From: Arthrinium phaeospermum
Lineage: Eukaryota; Ascomycota; Sordariomycetes; Amphisphaeriales; Apiosporaceae
Direction of reading: 5' to 3'
DNA: 64,000 bases
Assembly (NCBI GenBank): GCA_006503535.1
Contig: QYRS01000004.1
Location: 3,286,001 to 3,350,000, forward strand
Shown here: one piece after another, positions 59,890 to 64,000 of the stretch
How the letters are laid out: the number at the start of each line of letters is the position of its first letter
How positions within the stretch are numbered: position 1 is the stretch's first letter
Notes under the pieces: generated by a model
The model's input: only the letters and a program-made list of their open reading frames with translations
Told to the model about the DNA's origin: nothing
The model's database searches: none
Program-made: the position numbers and the translations under genes

Positions 59890-60496
59890 ATGAAGTCGTC
59901 GTTGATCGCCGCCGCAGCCAGTCTGCTCATGAGCCTCTCCCCGGCCCTGGCTCTCCCCCAAAGCCAGCGGCAGATGGCCCGGTCTATTGTTATCAGCCGC
60001 AACGCCAGCCCGGAGCCGCTTGACATGGGCAAGGTGGGCGACGCCTTCAAGGACGGCTGGGGCAAGGTCGAGGACGGCTTCGACAAGGTCGGCGACTGGT
60101 TCAAGGACCTGCCCCAGGAGGTGAAAGACCTCAACGACACCGTCGGCGACGACGTCAAGAAGGCCGCCAAGGACGCCTGGGAGCTCGACGTCGGCGGCTG
60201 CCGCATCGTGCAGTGCGCCACGGCCCTGGCGCCCACGGCGCTGACCTGCGTCGTGAGCTCGATCGATGGGAACCCCCTGACTTGTATCGGTGCTGTAAGT
60301 TGAGCCCTGGTGATGCGTTGTTTTGCTCGCCGAGTTTGGCAATATGTACATCGTTGGTTTTAGTTCGACTGGCTGACCAATTGCTTTATAGCTCACTTCC
60401 CTGGCCGTGAAGGCCCCGGAGGTCTGCAACACATGCCGGGACGCGGTGACCAAGAACATCGGGCTGAAGAGCGTTGGCTCGAAGTGCAGCAGATAG
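59890..60496 (+). CDS. Small secreted cysteine-containing protein (effector-like candidate)
   Basis: Exons 59890-60294 and 60392-60496; 169 aa, phase-0 intron of 97 bp. A signal peptide (MKSSLIAAAASLLMSLSPALA) is followed by a short basic region, then three imperfect amphipathic repeats (DAFKDGWGKVEDGFDKVGDWF) that should form helices. The C-terminal domain has seven cysteines, with CRIVQC and VCNTC spacing. That domain loosely recalls fungal secreted calcium-binding proteins of the CBP1 type, but I cannot confirm it. The odd cysteine number suggests a free thiol or a dimer. The gene is close to the MDR relic in the accessory region. Role unknown; host or substrate interaction is only a possibility. 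Confidence 0.75.
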
Positions 60497-61930
60497 CCAT
60501 GAAAAAGGGGCTGTATGCCATGGCTGTAACAATTATGATACCCACGTGCGTTTGTTGGCATGATACTGGTGGTCCTACAATGGCCAACATGATTAATGTC
60601 TCTATGATCAAGTACCTTTCGTCGGAGCTGGCAAACTCTCCAATACCTTTTACCTATCAATTCAATATTTGGGGTGGCAGTCTTCTGTCATTATCCGCCT
60701 GAAATCCCATACTTATAGCGGACATGTCTATACCAATGACCAAAGAGTGTTTCTGTATCAGAGCGTTTCCTATATCTGGGGAACTCAGGCATTGATTCGT
60801 ATTGTTCGGCCACTTGGAGATACGAGATCGGCCGTTGCTTCCACCAACGATGCAAGGTTGATACCTTCATCAAGGAAAGACCATCGACATGGCAGATATC
60901 GCGAAGCTCAAAATATCGAAGGGCCGTACGTCCATGTTGCCCCACCTGTCAGTACCACATCCACAAGTACGTGGACTATGTTGCCGACAAAGAGTGGCGG
61001 CTAAAGGAGCAGTTAATCCCCATCTATAGCCAGCGCGAACATCTAACTTCACGGCAATTTTCAGCAGGATGGATATCCTACCGATTGTTGACTGTCCCTG
61101 GTATTTGCAGTACAATACAATATAGTGGCTCCGTGAAAAGCAGCGATCAATATCAATGAGATGGTGGGCAATCCGGGACCCGCGTGCGCGAGGTCACGAA
61201 CGAGGCGGCGCGGGCCGCTGCTTCGGGTACACGGCTGAGAGCGCATATTCGGCATTGATGCAACAATATCTCTCTGGCATCTGCTGATCGAGGACCTGCC
61301 TGAAGGCTGACGATGATGCCCTTCTTGTGATCAAGACGCGGTCGCGCTTGGGGCCATGCAGTCAATAAGTCGTGGGGCAAGTAGCGGTATGTCATCCTGG
61401 CCCCACCCTCCACCAAGCTAGCTGTGTCAATAGCAAGGAGCTACCCAGCAAGCTATCAAGAGAGCTATCCAGGCCCAGCTCAATTTGGACTACCAGGCCA
61501 CGATTGTTGTCTTCTGGACATCGCATGTGGGAGGGAAGCATGACATGATGGTATTGCTTTTCCTGCAGGTAGTCAATTTACAAGGTTGATTTAAGGTTGG
61601 CAGTTGGTATGAACGGGTGGTCCGATAGCTATAGCAGCAGCCCACATATATGAAGCTCTGCTTTCAAACACTTCGATTCCACGAACACGTAGGTTTGGAG
61701 ACTCTTGTTCTTCCAGGTCAAATTTGATCCTGTAACTTGCATTTCTTGTTTTTGCTTAAAGTAGGTATTGTAAATAGAAAGTATTGTTCATGGCGCCCAT
61801 CCATTAACTCCAAATCGTCTCAAAAGCACACCGCATCATCGCATCTCACCCCTGCTGATCAAAGAATGGCGCCGAGGTTGTTCCCTCGACAACCACTGAC
61901 CGCCGGATCGTCGTTGAAGCAATCGCCAGC
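60497..61930. other. Gene-free stretch
   Basis: About 1.4 kb without a supported coding frame, RNA gene or long repeat. Confidence 0.5.
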
Positions 61931-62509
61931 TTAGGCCCCACCCTCGCGCTTGGCGTACTCCTCCTCCATCGCCTCGGCGTACTTGTCCTCGGCGGATCGG
62001 GGGTCGTCGTGCAGCACACCGTTCTTCAGGACCTGCTCGGGCGTGGGCCGGTGCAGAATCTTGTCGTTGAGGCTGTCGGCGCGCATGTGCTTCTCGAGCT
62101 GGAAAGAGGACGTGGTTAGTCAACAAGCTCGAACAGCGCAGGACCTGGCTTTGGAGGGGTAGGCAACTGTGCAACAAGGCGCGTGCGCAAAGCTTGATTT
62201 CGAATGTTATCGAACTTACCTCCTTTTGCTTCTCGATCAGGCTGGGCGCGGCGTTGGAGGCGGGCAGGATGTTCTCTACACAAGAAAAATGACGTCAGTT
62301 TAGTTAGGTAAGAGCAGATGACGCGCGATTTGGTGATTGCGCGCGTCAAGATGAGGGTTGCAATGCGACATACTCTCAACGAGCTCGGAGCGCTCAGGGC
62401 GGTGACGAAGGTGCTCCTCGAGCGAGTTCTTGCGGCGGGCATCAGGACGGCTGGGAGAGATGGGAGTGCGGTCGATGCTGTCGGTCTGGGGGACTTCTTC
62501 GCTGGCCAT
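61931..62509 (-). CDS. RPEL-repeat protein
   Basis: Exons on the minus strand: 62509-62374, 62275-62220, 62098-61931; 119 aa. RPEL motifs bind monomeric actin in animal MRTF and PHACTR proteins. Here RRKNSLEEHLRHRPERSELV continues across intron 1 into KNILPASNAAP, and a second copy reads LNDKILHRPTPEQVLKNGVL. The acidic C-terminus (DDPRSAEDKYAEAMEEEYA) is helical. No signal peptide or membrane segment. Small fungal proteins of this kind are widespread but barely studied; a link to actin or transcription is an inference from the motif. Intron phases are 1 and 0, with good GTATGT and GTAAGT donors. Confidence 0.85.
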
Positions 62510-64000
62510 GGTGACGGACTTGTGATGTTCAATGACGCACGGGTGTTGTGGTTGGTGAAGGTGTATTGGTAATGGATAGGTTTGACTTGCTAGATGAGAT
62601 GAGATCTAGACGAGAACGTAGGGAGGTGGCCGGTTTATGTATTTGAGACAGAGATTGGAGGGACCAAGATTCCGAGACTGGAGATTGGGATGCAAGTCGT
62701 ACTTAAGAAGTATGCGGGGGAAGCTGGGTGGCAGGGCGAGCTTCAGGGTCCCTCTGGCATCTGGGTCTTTGCTCTACCTAAGAACTGACTAACAGCAGCA
62801 CCTATGCTGTGTTTATGCAAGATGCATTGCTACGGTGTAGGGGGCGTTGGCGGGCAACCGTCTCACCAGCCTTCAATCCTTTTCGCTGCTTGCGTCTGAT
62901 TGATTCATTCCCATGGGCCATTGATGTCAGCGGGACCAAGTCAGAGTTGGCCATTGACGTGTGCTGGTTGGGTCCCCGCCTTTCAGAGCCTTGCCCGCAA
63001 ACAGCTACTCCAAGTCCCAAAACCTAGTCGCAGATCCCTGGCGCGCTGATGCAATGCTGGCGATCTCCCATTGGAATTCCCATGGCCCAAGGGGGGTCCT
63101 TAGGGGGGTCACAGAGGGAATAGAGGGGGGCTCCTGGGCTCGTGGCACAACGGCCAGGCACCAAAAAGCGCATGATGGATAATGATCCTCAGACCACCGA
63201 GGCGCCTAGGTGACTTGACGAGACTCCAGTTGTGCGTTTCCCCCCCCCATTTGCCCCCTCAAATCAATCTGTTGCAGAGTCGCAGATTGAACTTCTCCAT
63301 TCTCCAAATTCGATTGTTCCTCCCTCACTTGTTTCCCCCTTATCCCGAAACCCCAATGCCGACTCCATACCGTGGTACGAGCCGGATGCTGAAACAGGAT
63401 TCCATGGCGTGCAGCGCCCACTGCCCAGTACTGAAATCTGCGATGCCGTTCGCGCGCGGGGCGGTTTAGATTAGAGCATGCCCACTAATGCAAGGGGATA
63501 AGAGACCCGACTCCAGTGGACAACGAATTGCTTAATGCAAGCGCATGTCTCCAGTCCTCCCCTCAACAGCGAGCGAGCGGATGTCATAACTTTTCCGCAA
63601 TCAACACCTCATGGCGCAACGGAGAAGAGAGAAAATCGTGAGCCATATTCATGGCATTTTGACATGCGTTTAGCTGGGGTCGCGCAGACACAGCACAGCA
63701 CGGCAGGCTGCATCCTTGTGTACGAGGCGCTCCGTTTCCCGGGGGAGGGAGTGACAGTTTGATTGTCAACGGGTGATGGGTCTCTTCGAGGTCAGGGGGT
63801 GCAGGGCATTCATTCCATCAATTGCCTCGTCTGGCCACAACCCAATAGGTAGCACTCTCCCATGACCCAATGCACGCCAACCAGTTTACCTCATATGATG
63901 CCCACGAAGCTATTCTTGGATATTACAGTAACTCATTAGAGTTGAAAACTTATGATAACTTGAATGGTTCAGGTAGACACGCACGCATTGGGTTGGTGGT
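62510..64000. other. Right-end intergenic stretch
   Basis: 1.5 kb to the end of the window with no frame I can support. It likely includes the promoter of the RPEL gene and sequence upstream of the next gene beyond the window. Confidence 0.5.

Noticed and set aside
60669..61004. Plus-strand frame of 111 codons after the secreted protein
   Set aside because: No similarity, no signal peptide and no splice context.

Overview
The window reads as a chromosomal segment of a filamentous ascomycete (Pezizomycotina, most likely a sordariomycete). The evidence is: short introns (mostly 50-110 bp) with GTRAGT donors and CTRAC/CTAAC branch sites; typical mould genes (ERG9, IQGAP, GPI14, IMPDH, fungal-rhodopsin-like 7-TM proteins, a proteinase-K-type subtilisin); and a left-end AT block with the signature of repeat-induced point mutation (RIP). 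I saw no tRNA, rRNA or CRISPR-like structure. Exon coordinates are hand-built from splice sites and family reading frames, not from transcripts.

Layout. 1-2160 is a RIP-like AT-rich repeat relic. 2.2-35 kb is a conserved, mostly housekeeping block: secreted subtilisin (+), squalene synthase ERG9 (-), UDP-rhamnose-type epimerase/reductase (+), IMP dehydrogenase (-), DnaJ-X co-chaperone (+), GPI mannosyltransferase GPI14 (-), TRAX (+), a ZIFL/DHA1-like MFS transporter (+) and a very large IQGAP (-). These act in sterol, nucleotide-sugar, guanine-nucleotide and GPI synthesis, small-RNA/tRNA processing and cytokinesis.

35-60 kb is an accessory-looking region. It holds gene remnants, a secreted type-B carboxylesterase with a one-base frame break, a fungal-rhodopsin-like 7-TM protein (+), a fructosamine-kinase-like enzyme (-) divergent from a QDR-type MFS transporter (+), a secreted DUF1996 protein with a one-base frame break (-), a secreted BBE-type FAD oxidase (+), two more 7-TM paralogues in tandem (-), a SnoaL-like protein (-), an eroded MDR oxidoreductase relic and a small cysteine-rich secreted protein (+). 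No polyketide, peptide or terpene core synthase is visible. The mix of exporter, flavin oxidase, esterase, kinase-like enzyme and three related receptors suggests a niche-specific sensing/secretion neighbourhood, but that is inference. A small RPEL-repeat protein (-) lies at 62 kb, and the last 1.5 kb shows no gene.

Most notable points: a predicted C-terminal HDEL on squalene synthase made by a 123-nt last exon; three 7-TM paralogues whose third coding exon is exactly 386 nt in each; two single-base losses in G runs that break otherwise normal genes; an 18-nt microexon in TRAX; and a 51-nt, stop-free, in-frame intron in the kinase-like gene.
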